A stretch of DNA of 64,000 bases from contig BSBM01000637.1 of assembly GCA_027924585.1 (NCBI GenBank), positions 4,526,001 through 4,590,000 of the forward strand, in the 5' to 3' direction. The notes beneath the pieces were generated by a model. It saw only the letters and a list, made by a program, of their open reading frames with translations, was not told where the DNA came from and made no database searches. Positions 22,596 to 34,266 of the stretch are shown one piece after another; position 1 is the first letter of the stretch, and the number at the start of each line of letters is the position of its first letter. A program made the position numbers and the translations under genes. Source of the stretch: Larix kaempferi. Its lineage: Eukaryota > Streptophyta > Pinopsida > Pinales > Pinaceae.

Positions 22596-24858
22596 CTATA
22601 ACAGTGGAATTTTAACATACAAAATTTTCAACTCTCCCACGAGATCAAATCGGGGCCGTTCCACAGTTTTCTGTAGTTGCAATCGTTCAGGATATGGTGG
22701 TTCTCTATTCAACTGTGTAGGCTGTGACACATCGTGTGTTGCTTCCTGAGTTTTAGCTGCTGCTTCAGTAGGAGTATCAGCATCCTCAATAATGGGGCTT
22801 GCTGAATTAACCATGTTCTCATATTGCTGATTTACTCTAGTTTCAATCACTGGGGGTGACACATCTCAGTGATAATAGGCTCCACTACCCTCCCTGATCG
22901 TAATTGTATATCATTGTAGGGAATCTGAGTAATGGAATACGTAGGCATGTTGGCAGTCTCAAATTGATGGAATACTTTATTGTTCGGGTTAGGTTGTGCA
23001 GGTAGCTATGGTTGAAGTGGTGCATTCATAGGTGCGGCATTGCTTTAGAAAGGGAGTTGTGGTTGTTGATACTACTGATGCTGATACTGTTGAGGAGGGT
23101 ACTGTTGATACTGAGTCTGGTGATGGGGAAATTTATTTCCTTGGTAAGAGTTTCTCCAGTTGGAATTCCAAGGAGCTTGGTTCAACTGTTGTGGCCATGG
23201 TGTCCATGAATTAGGATTTTGCATTGGATTCTGGGATGGATGCCACTAGTTGTTGGAATAATGTGAAGGGAATTGTTTATTCATATTGTGCATATTGTTC
23301 ATTCCATTCATATTATGCAGAAAAAATGTTGGATTTGCATTCATACCTTGGTTTCTAGGCTGCCATGGTTTCTTCTGTGCCATAAAGTATGTTGGCTCTA
23401 CATCTGGAATAGATGCCTGCAGGACTGCTTTGACGTTAGGTAATGATGGTCACTCCTTAGTATCATGCTCGAGTTCACATATCCTACATACATCTGCTTT
23501 GTCCAACAAGCATTCCTTCAGTGGATGCTTCTTCCTACATTTAGGACAGAATACCCCAAGTATAAGATATTCTACCCCTTGTTTCTGTTTTTCCCTCATG
23601 ACATCCAACTCTAAGGAAATGGAGCTTATCATGTCTGTTTTAAAGTTCTCTAGTAAGTTGCCTATTTCTGCTCGAGTGCCCCCTCCACTAGCTGACGTCT
23701 GAGTCCTAGTGAAGACATCCTGGTATCGATCTTTGTCTCGTTTCCTGGTTCTAGAAGATCCCCTGGAATACCTTCGACATAATTCAACAATCGTTTCAAA
23801 AGGTTCCTTCGAGATATCCCATTTTCCCAGTAGATTCAACATATCAAGGAAATCTTCTCTAATTCCTCTTAGTAAGATAATCTTGAGCACATCCTTGCCA
23901 ATCTCAGCATGACCAAATCTTTGTAAATTGTATAGCAATCTCTCCACAAAGTCTTCCAAACTCTCTTCATCCTTCTGAACCATCTTAAACAATTCTTCCT
24001 TTCTATCTCTAGTTCTGCAATATTCTTGATACTTAGAAAGAAAGTTGTTTTTCATTTGGTCCCAAGTAGTATGGTCTCATGACCTAGACTCATGAACCAG
24101 CGTAGAGCATTTCCCTTCAAGGTGGCTGGGAATAACTTCAGCTTCTGAGCACTAGAGGTATAATCATAGCTGCGACAGAAGATATCAAACTCGAAAAGAA
24201 ACTCATAAGGATCCTCAGAGGACTTACCATGAAAATTCGAGAGAACTGATGGTGAGATATTCTTCATAGGGTCTGCTCCAGGTGTCTGGAGGATAGGGAA
24301 TTCTAATGTAGCCACAGTATTACCAGGCTGATTATTTTCTCCTTCTTCGTCCCGGTGATCCTCATGTTCATTCTCACCCCCCTATTCTCTACCGGCCATG
24401 GTTCTGGTCCAGAAATTAACAGCTTCCTTTATACGTTCTTCCTCTGCTTTAGCTTCTTCCTCTATTCTCCTCTCTACTCCTCGCCTTCTTTCTTCCTCTG
24501 CTATTCTGCAAGTCTCCAACCACACTTCCTTAGTAACTCTGGTTCCTTCTATATGATAGATCTCCTCTCTATCTGGTGCACCTACAACGCTTCTCTTATC
24601 TTCAGGAGGTTTACTTTCTGCAATAGGAGTTGAAGGTCCCGTTGTATTCTCCACTATGGATGTTGAGTGTTCAAGATTGGGAGGAACAGAATTTCCCCTA
24701 CCTGTAGAGTTCCACAGTGGTCTGGTGGAAGAATCATCCCTATCAATTATCCCATCAATGTACAAGTGTCTTCCCTGACCTGCATTACGACCTCGACCTC
24801 TTCCACCTGCAATGTTAGTATTCAAAGGGGGTTCCTGATTTGTTTTTCTTGTATTCAT
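22596..24858 (-). pseudogene. gag: A1 gag (disabled)
   Basis: The start is taken at the ATG ending at 24858 (MNTRKTNQEPP), after the primer site. A basic GRGRGRN stretch and an EER-rich coiled region come first. The retrotransposon gag capsid domain follows (LFPATLKGNALRWFMSLG ... QKDEESLEDFVERL). Two zinc-knuckle-like motifs come next, CPKCRKKHPLKEC and CRICELEHDTKE. The C-terminal part (23450-22860) is rich in Gln, Asn, Pro and Trp and ends with the LRSG motif typical of Athila gag/protease junctions. Lesions include TAG at 24382, a frameshift near 24060 and TGA at 23450. Confidence 0.9.
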
Positions 24859-24929
24859 GCATGCTGTAAGTAATTGAACTAAAATAAAATCAAATGAAAC
24901 CAACTACTAACTCTATCTATATATTACCA

Positions 24930-24947
24930 TCCCTGACAACGGCGCCA
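24930..24947 (-). promoter_or_regulatory. Primer-binding site of A1
   Basis: In element sense TGGCGCCGTTGTCAGGGA, three bases inside the 5' LTR boundary. It is nearly the TGGCGCCGTTGCCGGGGA site, commonly read as tRNA-Asp-primed, of Athila elements. Confidence 0.9.
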
Positions 24948-24950
24948 AAA

Positions 24951-26406
24951 TGTTGGTCACCCTATATTTAGTTAATTAAAGCTAACACACAGGATGGTCA
25001 ATATAAATTGTCAAACCCAGGAAGGTCTTTTATTTCAAAGGCAATAAGCACAGTCTATGCATAAAAAGATCAAGCAGTTGATTTACTGAATGTAGATAAT
25101 GACCCTACCTATATTCTCAGCCAACTCATTCCATAAGAAAGCTAATCTAATTCATACATCTAAGAATCCAAAGTGAAACAACCTTCCTACAGAAATCAAC
25201 CCAGCAAGTTAATGATCTAATAATGAAATGGAACTAGATTACTTTTGCAAGAAGTTAAATCCTATAATTATCAAACTACAACATTCAATCTTTACCAAAA
25301 TGATATATCCAGTGGCTACTGTAACTCTACCATTATCTGTCTAATCTATGAATGCAATTGAAGATACAACAAAAACCATAATTAAAATACAAGCTTGAAC
25401 TCTAACTGATAATTACTGGAAATCCTAGAAAGCATAAACAACTAAAAGATAATTGGAATTGAGCTTGGCTATCAAAGATGATTAGAACACACATGCAATT
25501 AAATAAATTATCCTACACAGTCAACTGTCACACCACTCTGTTACATCTATTCAAGATGCATTTATAAACTACCAGAAAGGAAAGCTAATCTCTATTACAG
25601 CTACCAATAATATCTGCAATCATTCCACACCACACAACATAAGTAAAACTAAACTACTCTACCTACTTAAAACTGGCTATCTCTGTAAGAAGGAGGGCCC
25701 TAGCCTTCTAACAGAGATGCTGAGAGTCACAACAAATTAAAATGCAGAAATGAAGAACTCTGCTCTCATATTAATGATGGAAGATCATGAGTCTCGGTGC
25801 TCTATTACAACTTACACAAAGTGGTAATTGTCCAACCCCAGGGTACGAGAGCCTTCTGGAATTTATACAAGGAGAATACAGTTTCAGATCCACTATATTC
25901 GTGCAGCAATGAAGATCTATGATCTTCATGCTGCGGAGTTACAGCTAACTGATACAACCGTATTAAACAAGGTTGTTAATCATGATGGATGTTGTTGCTC
26001 TGATAATTAATGGATCAACTAACTCAGCAACTGTAATGCAACCTGTCTGTCGTAGCTAGGCTCTGTTTCAGTGGTATCTGTTACAGCTTGCGTGGAGAGT
26101 GCGTTGTCCCTTGGAGTATGAGTAGATGGTGCTTTGAATAGTAGCAGCTGGCGCCACTTGGATGATACACCTGTGCTTTAGACCTTGGCTAAATGAAATT
26201 ACACAGATCAGCATAAACTAAGGGCTAAGATCCATAATCTTTAACAATCTTAGGAATAAAATAAATAAAGCAATAACAAATTATACCTGTCAATATTATC
26301 GATTGGTCTGGAAAAAGACATGGATATAGCTTATAAAAGTAGGATGAAACCAGGGTAGAATGATGTAATAAGGATGGCCAAAAAGGGACATTTCCTAGAC
26401 CCAACA
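24951..26406 (-). repeat. 5' LTR of A1
   Basis: 1456 bp, TGTTGGTCACC...GACCCAACA on the plus strand. It pairs with 12784-14255. Confidence 0.95.
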
Positions 26407-26619
26407 TGTTAAAGGGTTATTAGACCACCCTAGTGGGGGTCGGCCCAGTCAACATTATGTTAAGTGGTTAAGTTGGGGACGACCTAGCTAAAGTTAAAAG
26501 ACAAGTGAAGTAGTGTATAAATAGAGAGTGTGTCTCTCTCATTTTACACACTCTATTATTACTCACTTCACATTAGTGAGAGAAGAGGAGGGTGCGCACA
26601 AGTGGAGGAGGAGCATGAT
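26407..26619 (+). repeat. C2 5' LTR, middle piece
   Basis: Aligns with the C3 LTR from the 'aagggttattagacc' box through the TATA box (TATAAATAG, 26516-26524) to 'gtggaggagga'. TGTTA at 26407-26411 is the right duplication of A1. ATGAT at 26615-26619 is the left duplication of T2. Confidence 0.9.
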
Positions 26620-27586
26620 TGTTGTAGAAATTTCTCCCTACGGATAGGTAGAAACTCTCTTAGGATAAATCAGGATGTATTGACTCTATGCTAAGACAAA
26701 AAGGAAACAAATGCTACCTTGAAATTCTTGAACTAACTTTCACAACAAGATCATATGCATTCAGAAACAATGAAAGACATGACTCACCTTTCAATCTGAC
26801 ATTTTTCCCGCTTCTAGCTCTTGATCCAAAAGCTCCTATGTAGAACCTGTTAGAATCAACCAAAGAACAAGCATACAAGCTTCCAAATACCTTGAAGTAA
26901 AGATTAGATACATTCCATGCTAAATACTTGCACAATACACATGAAATGGGAAAAACAAGACAAGTTATCTTTATTACAAACTTGAGGAATGCTTACAAAG
27001 GTTGCTTGATGTCCAAGCCAATCCTCCAGCTCCAAGTGCTTCCTCTAGCTATCTCTGCAGAAGTATGAAGATCATAGGTTTGATGCCCCAAAAGTCCTCC
27101 CTTTGGCCCATGGAAAGCTTCTATCTTATAGCACATGGTAAGGCTAACCAATAAGAGAGAAGTGTGGATCTATGGAGGGTTTAGTGGATCAGGCCAACTA
27201 AACAAAGAAGGAGTTAGGATCGAACCAAATGTGGTGATCCCAACAAAATCTCCTCGAAGGTCGAAATCCCAAAATCCAAGGTAAAAAGGCTAATTTCAGA
27301 CTACCGTGCCCTTATAACTGAGCATAACGTGGTAGTACCGTGCCCCAGAGAAGGAGCAACGCGCGGTAGTGTTAACTACCGCGCCCCTGTAGATGTGCAG
27401 GGAGTGGTAGTGCTCACAAACAGGGTTAAGTTGGGCTGGCAGATGGCAGAAAAAGGTTTTGCTTTCAGTATTCAGTCAATGGTTTTCACTCTAGATGTTT
27501 AGATGATCTTTAAGGGAAACTATCGTTTAGGTCGCTAGTACAAGGATGCGACACTAATACATAATGTGTAATATTGAGGTATAACA
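26620..27586 (-). repeat. 3' LTR of T2
   Basis: 967 bp, TGTTGTAGAAATTTC...GGTATAACA. It contains a perfect 10-bp inverted repeat, GCGCGGTAGT (27361-27370) and ACTACCGCGC (27375-27384), with a 4-nt GTTA loop. The other LTR has a decayed version near 35027-35050. Confidence 0.95.
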
Positions 27587-27600
27587 GATGCCCCCTAAAG
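27587..27600 (-). promoter_or_regulatory. Polypurine tract of T2
   Basis: In element sense CTTTAGGGGGCATC lies directly before the 3' LTR. The same block ends T1 and T3. Confidence 0.85.
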
Positions 27601-28689
27601 TGTGAGGTCAGAAGAGACTGATGGCCGAAAGACTTTACAAAATATGGTTCGGAGATAACATCGAGGGGAGCAACAAGGAGCTGAAATAGAAACAAAATGT
27701 CAAATATACTACCGAGGCGGGCATTCCCATGCTCGGAAACAAATGACTCAAAGCATGGCTGCCGACCAATACATTGCAGATCCATGAGTACTGAGATGAT
27801 ATATACTGTAGCCAAATCATGGCTACTATGAACAAGTGTAGATCCATGAGACAGTAATGACATAGCCACAACCAATACAAAAGTGGATCCGTGTGACAAT
27901 ACAGAGGAAATCTCCATTGCAACCTGGACGTAATCAAAATACAAAAGGGTGTCCAGGGTCTTCTACCCGATCGCAAACGATACGAATCTAGCCATGTGAT
28001 TACAAGGTGTTGAAGTCGAACATGGTAGAAACCATTTGATTATCGGTCAATGATGTGAACCGTTAACAAATGCGAGGGAAATCACCAATGATGGCGATGA
28101 TCCCCAAGGTATCTATAGTACATCTCAACAAAATGCGAATAAAGGAGTTGATGTCGAGCATCCGAGAGATCATTCAATCAGAGGTCATTGATGAAAACCT
28201 ACTGTTGAATACGAGGAAACCTGCCATTGAGGCATGCAGGTATTAAGGTACTAGTGGTTGACTCCTAAGCCTAATTCCTGGATAGTGATTTGGTGTCGAC
28301 AGGAATAGACTCGTCTAAGATGGGCCATAATGATTCCCACATCATCGACACCAAATCAGAACGAGAGATAGTATGGACCGATGAAACAATAGAATATGTA
28401 CTGACACAAAGGGAATGTTTGACATGAAGTGGAGGTGGACTCAAGGTAATAACCCTTTGAACATATAACGGCATGAAACAGAGCTTGGCAGCAGGGATTA
28501 CTTGAACAGACAGAACCACAGGAAGTGTGAACTCATAGCAATAATGAGGACGCATGATCATAATGATGACACTATCAGCAAGACTGACTACCCAAAACAG
28601 AGAAGGTGAGGATGCATGCCATGTTCAAAGGTGATGACTCACAAGCTGCCAACAAGGTAAACTTGACTGATTTTCCCATTTTCCCCCGA
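27601..28689 (-). other. T2 3' spacer, non-array part
   Basis: Non-coding. It has two to three degenerate units of about 110 bp with 'ggtgttgaagtcgaac ... ggtcaatgatg ... gttaaca' (near 28003, 28145) that are also found in T1 (37820) and T3 (10425). Shared between three elements, it is a conserved part of the group's 3' region. Confidence 0.7.
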
Positions 28690-30740
28690 CATGATGGACG
28701 AGTACCTCTTTGTTTTTTAACGAGCTTGAGGAGGATAACAGATGATTGGTATAGCTCATCTCATAGATGAGTCCAATCTCACATGTTTTTCGAACCTGAG
28801 AAAGGAGGGGTTCGTCCCAAAGTGGGCCCTTCGATGTTAAATTTTAACGAGTCCAAGGAAGGAAAACTCGGTTGTCTTTTCATGTTTAGAGAGTCTGGAA
28901 ATAACTAAAGAAGACTCCAACGGTCCTTTTTCGTAAAGTTAGCCTCATCGCCTGAAAAAGGGTAAAACCACACGGGAGAGGACTCTTCCAGTCATGATTG
29001 GCTGGAGTATACCTTTCTCGTAAATAGTCTAGATGGGCCGAAAAAGGGATAACCTATCACCGAATAGACGACCTTTCAAATACTTTTACAAGTGTGAAAG
29101 AGTCAAGATCACTTGGCAATCTTTTCAATTTTAGGGAGTCTGAAAAGAGCTTAACTATCGACTCCATGTACAACTTTGTCATGGTTGATGACCGAGTACG
29201 ACAAAAGAAAAGTAAACTCGACACAATTCCTTTTCCGTAAATAGTCTAGCGAGGCCGGATAAAGTGATAAACCTATACTCGTTAGACACACCTTTTTACT
29301 CCAATTGTTTAACGAGCACGATAATGGTATCAAAATCACTCGGAATCTTTTTCATGTTTGGATCCAGAGCACGAAAAAGGAAAAAGTAAGCTCAAACAAC
29401 TTTTCATGTTTTTAACCAGAGCACGAAAAAGTGAAAAGTAAGCTCAAACACCATCTTACTGTTTTTAACGAGCTCAAAGATAGGTTGGAAGAATGCTCAT
29501 GATGTCTGCTTCATTTTTTAACAAGCTCATAATAGAAAATGAACTATGCTCGGGATAATTTTCATGGTTTAATGAACTCGAAACCTAAAAAGGAAAGTAT
29601 GCTCGAAAATGTTCCCAATGGTGAACTTCTTCCCATTATGAAATTGAAAGGTTGGTACATGCCCCCCAGCATGATTGCTAGAAGTAAGTGAATTAGCTCC
29701 AACGTGGTGTGGAGAGGCGATTGAGTTGACTTCAACGTAACTTCTAGAGGTTTAAGACATGCCCCCAAGCTTCATTTCATTCACCTAAGGTATAGGCGAG
29801 TGAAAAGAAGGTTCATGTACTGAGTCTACGAGGAGACTCGACTGAAAGGGAAAGGATATGTTTCATTTTTTAACGAGCTTGACATAGGAGTAGAACTTTG
29901 CTCAGACTACTGGTTTCATTTTTTAATGAGCTTGAAGCCAATGGTAAACTCTACTCACAGTTAAGGCCCATTGACGGGTTCCTTCCCAACATGATGACCA
30001 GAGGTTGGTAAATGCCCCCAGCATGATTGCTAACGGCTAAACATGCCCCCCAAGCTTCGTTTCATCTGACTACTCTTCTTCCTTACCCAAAAATCCTGGC
30101 TACTAAATGTGTTCACCAGGGGGGTAGGGAGAACCAAGATCAAGTGACCCAGGCAGATGAAATGAAGGTTCAAATCCTAAATCTAGCGAGAGACTCGAAC
30201 AAATGGAAGGGAGATCTATTTCATTTTTACACAAGCTTGAAATAGATAATAACAATGCTTGAAAGGGTTCTTTTTATTTTTTAAATGAGCTTAAAACAGA
30301 AAGAAATTATGCTCGAAGGTAGTTTCATTTTTACGCAAGCTTGAAACCAAACGTAAACTATGCTTGGGATTGGTTTCATTTTTACACAAGCTTGAAACCA
30401 ACGGTAAACTGTGCTTGAGGGTCGGTTTCATTTTTTAACGAGCTTGAAACAAATAATAAACTATGCTCATGGGAACCTATTTCATTTTTGAACGAGCTTG
30501 ACATAGAAAGGGAACTATGCTCATGGTGACCTGTTTCATTTTTTAACGAGCTTGACACATAAAGGGAACTCTGCTCAAAATGATGGTTGGTTTCATTTTT
30601 ACACAAGCTTAAAACCAAAAGTAAACTATTCTTGAAATGATGGTTGGTTTTATTTTTACACAAGCTTAAAACCAAAAGTAAACTATGCTTGAGAAAATGG
30701 TTTCATTTTTTAACTAGCTTGACACCGGAATAGAACTTTG
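28690..30740 (-). repeat. Array of interleaved inverted repeats (pseudoknot-type units) in T2
   Basis: About 25-30 units of 45-65 bp. Each has a first inverted repeat whose loop carries the 5' half of a second inverted repeat completed just downstream. Clear units: CTTTCA 29073-29078 with TGAAAG 29095-29100, and CAAGTG 29089-29094 with CACTTG 29110-29115; CTTTTCA 29121-29127 with TGAAAAG 29141-29147, and GGAGTC 29135-29140 with GACTCC 29160-29165; ATCTATTTCA 30214-30223 with TGAAATAGAT 30238-30247, and CAAGC 30232-30236 with GCTTG 30257-30261. Unit sequences differ while pairing is retained. Pairing is strand-symmetric, so it would also form in the minus-sense element RNA. Confidence 0.85.
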
Positions 30741-30758
30741 CTCCAAGCATCCCCCCCC

Positions 30759-32303
30759 CTAGGGGGAAGAAACCACTAAAACATGTGGAGCATTTAGGGA
30801 AGTCTGGTGACTAGGAGTCATGCGATGAGTGGGTGTCACAAAGGAAAGCTGATCGATGGTCACAATATTTCCATGATGGGGAAAATACATCACTCGGAAG
30901 AGTGAGGACACTATAGCCTTCATTGCATAGACGTAATCACGTCCGAGGAGTAGATTAAAATCTAAGGGACCTTGGACGACCATGACATCAATACAGAAAG
31001 TTTTCCCTCCCAAAGTGATAGGTAACTGAGGAAGGGACCCTAAAGGTCCAGTAGGCCTTCTATTGAAAGCCAGTATCTGGTCAGTGACAGGCACAAGCCG
31101 AGGAGAACCTAAGGCTTGCCAAGCAGTTGAGGATAGAATACTAACAGAAGCTCCTTCATCAACTATCGTACGAAAAATTTCTTTATCAGAAACTCCTACA
31201 GATATTTGGAAAGGAATGCTCGAAGGAAGACGATATTCTGTTAGACCATTCCAATCAAAGGAAATAACCTCAGTACTTGGAGGGGGTCTCGCGGAAATGG
31301 ACAGGGTTTCCCCTTGCCGAGGGCATTCTGAACCGATAAGGAAAACATTAGTGGTTTCCAATTCACTCTCGCTTGGAAGATAAGAATGAGACGAAGATTG
31401 TGTCAAGGTGACTTCTTCAGTCTGAACTTTCTCCAATGAAAGAGCGGGATCGAGTGGGGATGACAGCGACTCAATCACTTCACTCTCAGAAGGGAGAGTG
31501 GGATCAATTGCAGATGAAACTGAATTGATCTCTTGGTCAAGCAGAGGGGGGTCGAGGGACAACTTACTATCATTTGTTGGAAGCACCAGTTGAGAACTAG
31601 TAATATCTTCCAACCACCGCGAAGCTTCATCCATGCTTGGACAAAGGAAAGTATGGTGCATACCTTTGCATATCAAACAGGGATATAGGACTTTACCCTT
31701 ACGACCCTTCACCAAGGGGTCACTGGTTGAGGGAGTGTCATCGACATGATGGTCAGAGGTCGACGATACAAGTGGTTTGGGTTTTTTAGACCACACTTCT
31801 GATACACGGGAAAGATCAGGGCAATCCTTGAGAAGGTGATCACCCTTACAAAGTTTGCAAGGGAACTTGGGCTTACGGGGTGTTTTCGTAGAATGAGTGC
31901 CATTAGGGGAAACCGGTTTACGCTTGGTCTCTTCTTTACCCTTCTTCTTCTTAAATTTCCTTTTCTTCTTCTTCTTATCCACCTAATTACTAACACTATT
32001 GCTTTCATCAGGCGAGGAAGAAGGAACGGAAGAAGATTCATTCGACGAAGAAGGGGAAGGATTAGTTTGGGTTTGACTCTCTCACGGTGGAGAGTTAACA
32101 TTCGAAACATTGGGTGCAATCGGAATTACTGGATTGAATAACCATACCGGTAATCCTATGGTTAATCCAGGAAGATTTAACATGGCAATAAAGGGAGGAC
32201 CAATATCTCCAACTGGAGGAAAAGTAAAAGGTACCCCTTGAAAAGGGGTCTCCGGATTGGTAGTCCCAGAAGGAGCATGGGTGCATGGAGGTGGATTCTC
32301 CAT
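30759..32303 (-). pseudogene. gag: T2 gag-protease frame without capsid, RT or integrase
   Basis: One frame from the ATG ending at 32303 to the stop at 30759, broken by TGA at 32082 and TAG at 31983. It starts with a Pro-rich segment containing 'LPGLTIGLPVW', then a Ser/Pro stretch and a Lys-rich run (KKKKKRKFKKKK). Two CX2CX3HX4C zinc knuckles follow (CKLCKGDHLLKDC, and CLICKGMHHTFLC about 55 residues later), then a Ser/Glu-rich linker. An aspartic protease domain comes last (VDEGAS active box, LLLGRDYVYAM flap region, ending VVSSP). The usual gag capsid domain is not visible and nothing of RT or integrase follows. The nearest relative in this window is the NC-protease part of T1 (53072-53988). 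It was probably a trans-mobilised derivative. Confidence 0.88.
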
Positions 32304-34243
32304 GGAACAAAACTAAGTGATGCGAATGAAGTCTTGTTAAAAAGAACTCAAAAACCCTCAGGCAACCGAGCGTGCGAAAGGGGAGCTAGGAAAAGACAAG
32401 GCTCATAGGCCAAAAGAGCAAGCTCAAAAAACTATACTGAGGCCGCTGCCACAGTAAGTGAGCTGTACAACAAAACGACCAGAATGCCAACAAGCAGTCC
32501 TACAAAGAAAAAGACCCTCTATAAGATAGCAAGCAAAACCTCCTAACTAAGAGCTGGAGACCTCAACAAATTGTATCCTTCGCAAGGTGATGAAATCCAA
32601 GTCGAACAATACAACGTGAGAGACCAATATGAGAAGGATATCCCTCTACCGAAAGGGATCCTGGGTAAAAGAGCCCTAGTAGAAAAGTCACTAAGCTACC
32701 TCGTTCATGACACGTTGGAAAAGGTTTTGGGCACTTTTGCCTTCCGAGGAAGACAATGATCGATGTTTCCTTAGGGCTAAGTGGAGTGCGGCATTCCACA
32801 GAGTCCGTCCGGTTCTCAATCTCGCGGCCGTTTAACCCCTAAAAGTTAAAAACAGTCAGGAGGCCCCTCCACAAACTGGCTGTGACCGTGTCAATAAATA
32901 GTAGAGGATTTTAGTTCCCTAAAGACAACGACTATGTCTCAGATGAAAAATGATAAGGGGGAATTATTTTGATGCCTATCCCCGGTGTCCTACCTAACTA
33001 CCAAATTCTTTTGATTTCCTCAAGTGAGGTTAATGTTGGTTTAGTTAGGGAGATTAATTTTAGAGGCTGTCTTACACAATCGGGTTATGGAAGTGCAACT
33101 TGATGGTGTTGTGACGACTCAAACCATGCAAATGAAGATGAATCGAAATGAGCCTTTCTATTCGATGAACACTAGCTAAAGTAAGGAAGAATTCTTTCTG
33201 TTCCCAATATGCACAACTCAATGCACATGCAATTTTATTTCTTTTCAAAATGATAGAAAGAAGTAAAATATGTACCCAAGACTAACCCAAAGTAATGAAA
33301 AAGTTCTTCATATGAACACCAAACGTAATGATTCTAATCCATTTCCTATCTTTTCACACTTGAAAAAGACACATCCAAGCTACGAAAAGAAATATTCTAC
33401 AAATGTTTCCAATCAAATGCAAGACAAAGAGAAGAACCTAATAATATCGTCTAACTCAAATGCACATAAACATGAAACAATCATTTCTTCTTCTCATGAA
33501 TGTAATACCAAGAATGTCAAATGATTAAATTAAAGCAAGAAGAATACCTATGTGTTTCAATTTCATGAATATGGTAAAAGAACGACAAAATCAAGCTTCT
33601 CTTTGAACTAAAGTGGAGGCAAGGAATCAATCTTTTCAAACAATCATTAGATAGGATGCAAAGGAAATAAGATGCCAAGCAATCCAAACACACCAAACAC
33701 ACCAAACCAAAATTGATCTCAAAACCTTAATATGGGTTAAAATGCAAGCAAAACACTAGTATTTACTCAAAGGGCCAACATGGATCCAAATCTCGAAAAG
33801 ACCCAAAAAAAAAACCAAACAAACCAAATAAACACACTTTCCAGGAACTACCGCGGGCCTATAGGCCACCTGGGAGCGGTACTGATAGACTATCGTGCTC
33901 TCGACAGCGCTCAAGACGCGGTACTGCAGGACTACCACGTTCTAGACAATGGTTAAGGTGCGGTACTGATGGACTACTGCTCTGTAGGAGTTGTTAAGGA
34001 GCTGTACTACCGCTCTGTAGGCAGTTACGGGGGCGCGGTAGTGTGTGACCAGAGGGAAAGAGGCAGAATTTTGAGAAAATATTTTGACTTTTCAAGGGTT
34101 TGCTAACCCAGAGGACTTACTGATCTGTAGCAGAAGTCTAATGCAGAGAATAGGGAAGTGAATGAAGGTGAAAGAACCCAATTCTTACAATCAAAGAGTG
34201 AAATTGAAAGCAAACTTCACAAGCAAAGAAAATGGATTCTATC
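32304..34243 (-). other. T2 leader
   Basis: About 1.9 kb between primer site and gag with no supported gene. The region 33840-34055 is an array of CTACCGC / GCGGTA words (see separate entry). Similar phrasing with the T1 leader ('caaggtgatgaaatccaagt', 'ggcctatccc...cctacctaacta') shows T1 and T2 leaders are homologous (compare 32580-33060 with 56450-56940). Confidence 0.65.
33840..34055 (-). repeat. ACTACCGC/GCGGTAGT inverted-repeat array in T2 leader
   Basis: Alternating 'actacc(g/a)c' and 'gcggtact/gcggtagt' words. The last pair, ACTACCGC near 34006 and GCGGTAGT near 34035, is a perfect 8-bp inverted repeat. GGCCTATAGGCC (33856-33867) is a perfect palindrome. The same words form the 10-bp hairpin in the T2 LTR. 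Confidence 0.75.
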
Positions 34244-34261
34244 TCCATAGTATGGTCGCCA
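34244..34261 (-). promoter_or_regulatory. Primer-binding site of T2
   Basis: In element sense TGGCGACCATACTATGGA, five bases inside the 5' LTR. It shares TGGCGAC and the following ACT.GG with the T1 site, so both probably use the same tRNA. I cannot name the tRNA with certainty. Confidence 0.7.
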
Positions 34262-34266
34262 GTTTT

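Larger units (their letters stand above)
12784..26406 (-). mobile_element. A1, Athila-like Ty3/gypsy retrotransposon
   Basis: A 13.6-kb element on the minus strand. It has LTRs of 1472 and 1456 bp, a TGGCGCCGTTG-type primer site (24930-24947), gag (24858 to about 22600), pol (22549 to 19070), a 1.2-kb spacer with a 43-bp-type array, a very long extra frame (17787 to about 14300) and a polypurine tract (14256-14266). The FMDDF box in RT, the 'LRSGR' motif near the gag/PR boundary and the extra frame before the 3' LTR all point to the Athila group. It is inserted in the C2 5' LTR with a GGTTA/TGTTA duplication. Confidence 0.93.

Noticed and set aside
33270-33705. Short frames in the T2 leader
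   Set aside because: No similarity between T1 and T2 at protein level here, AT-rich, no motif.
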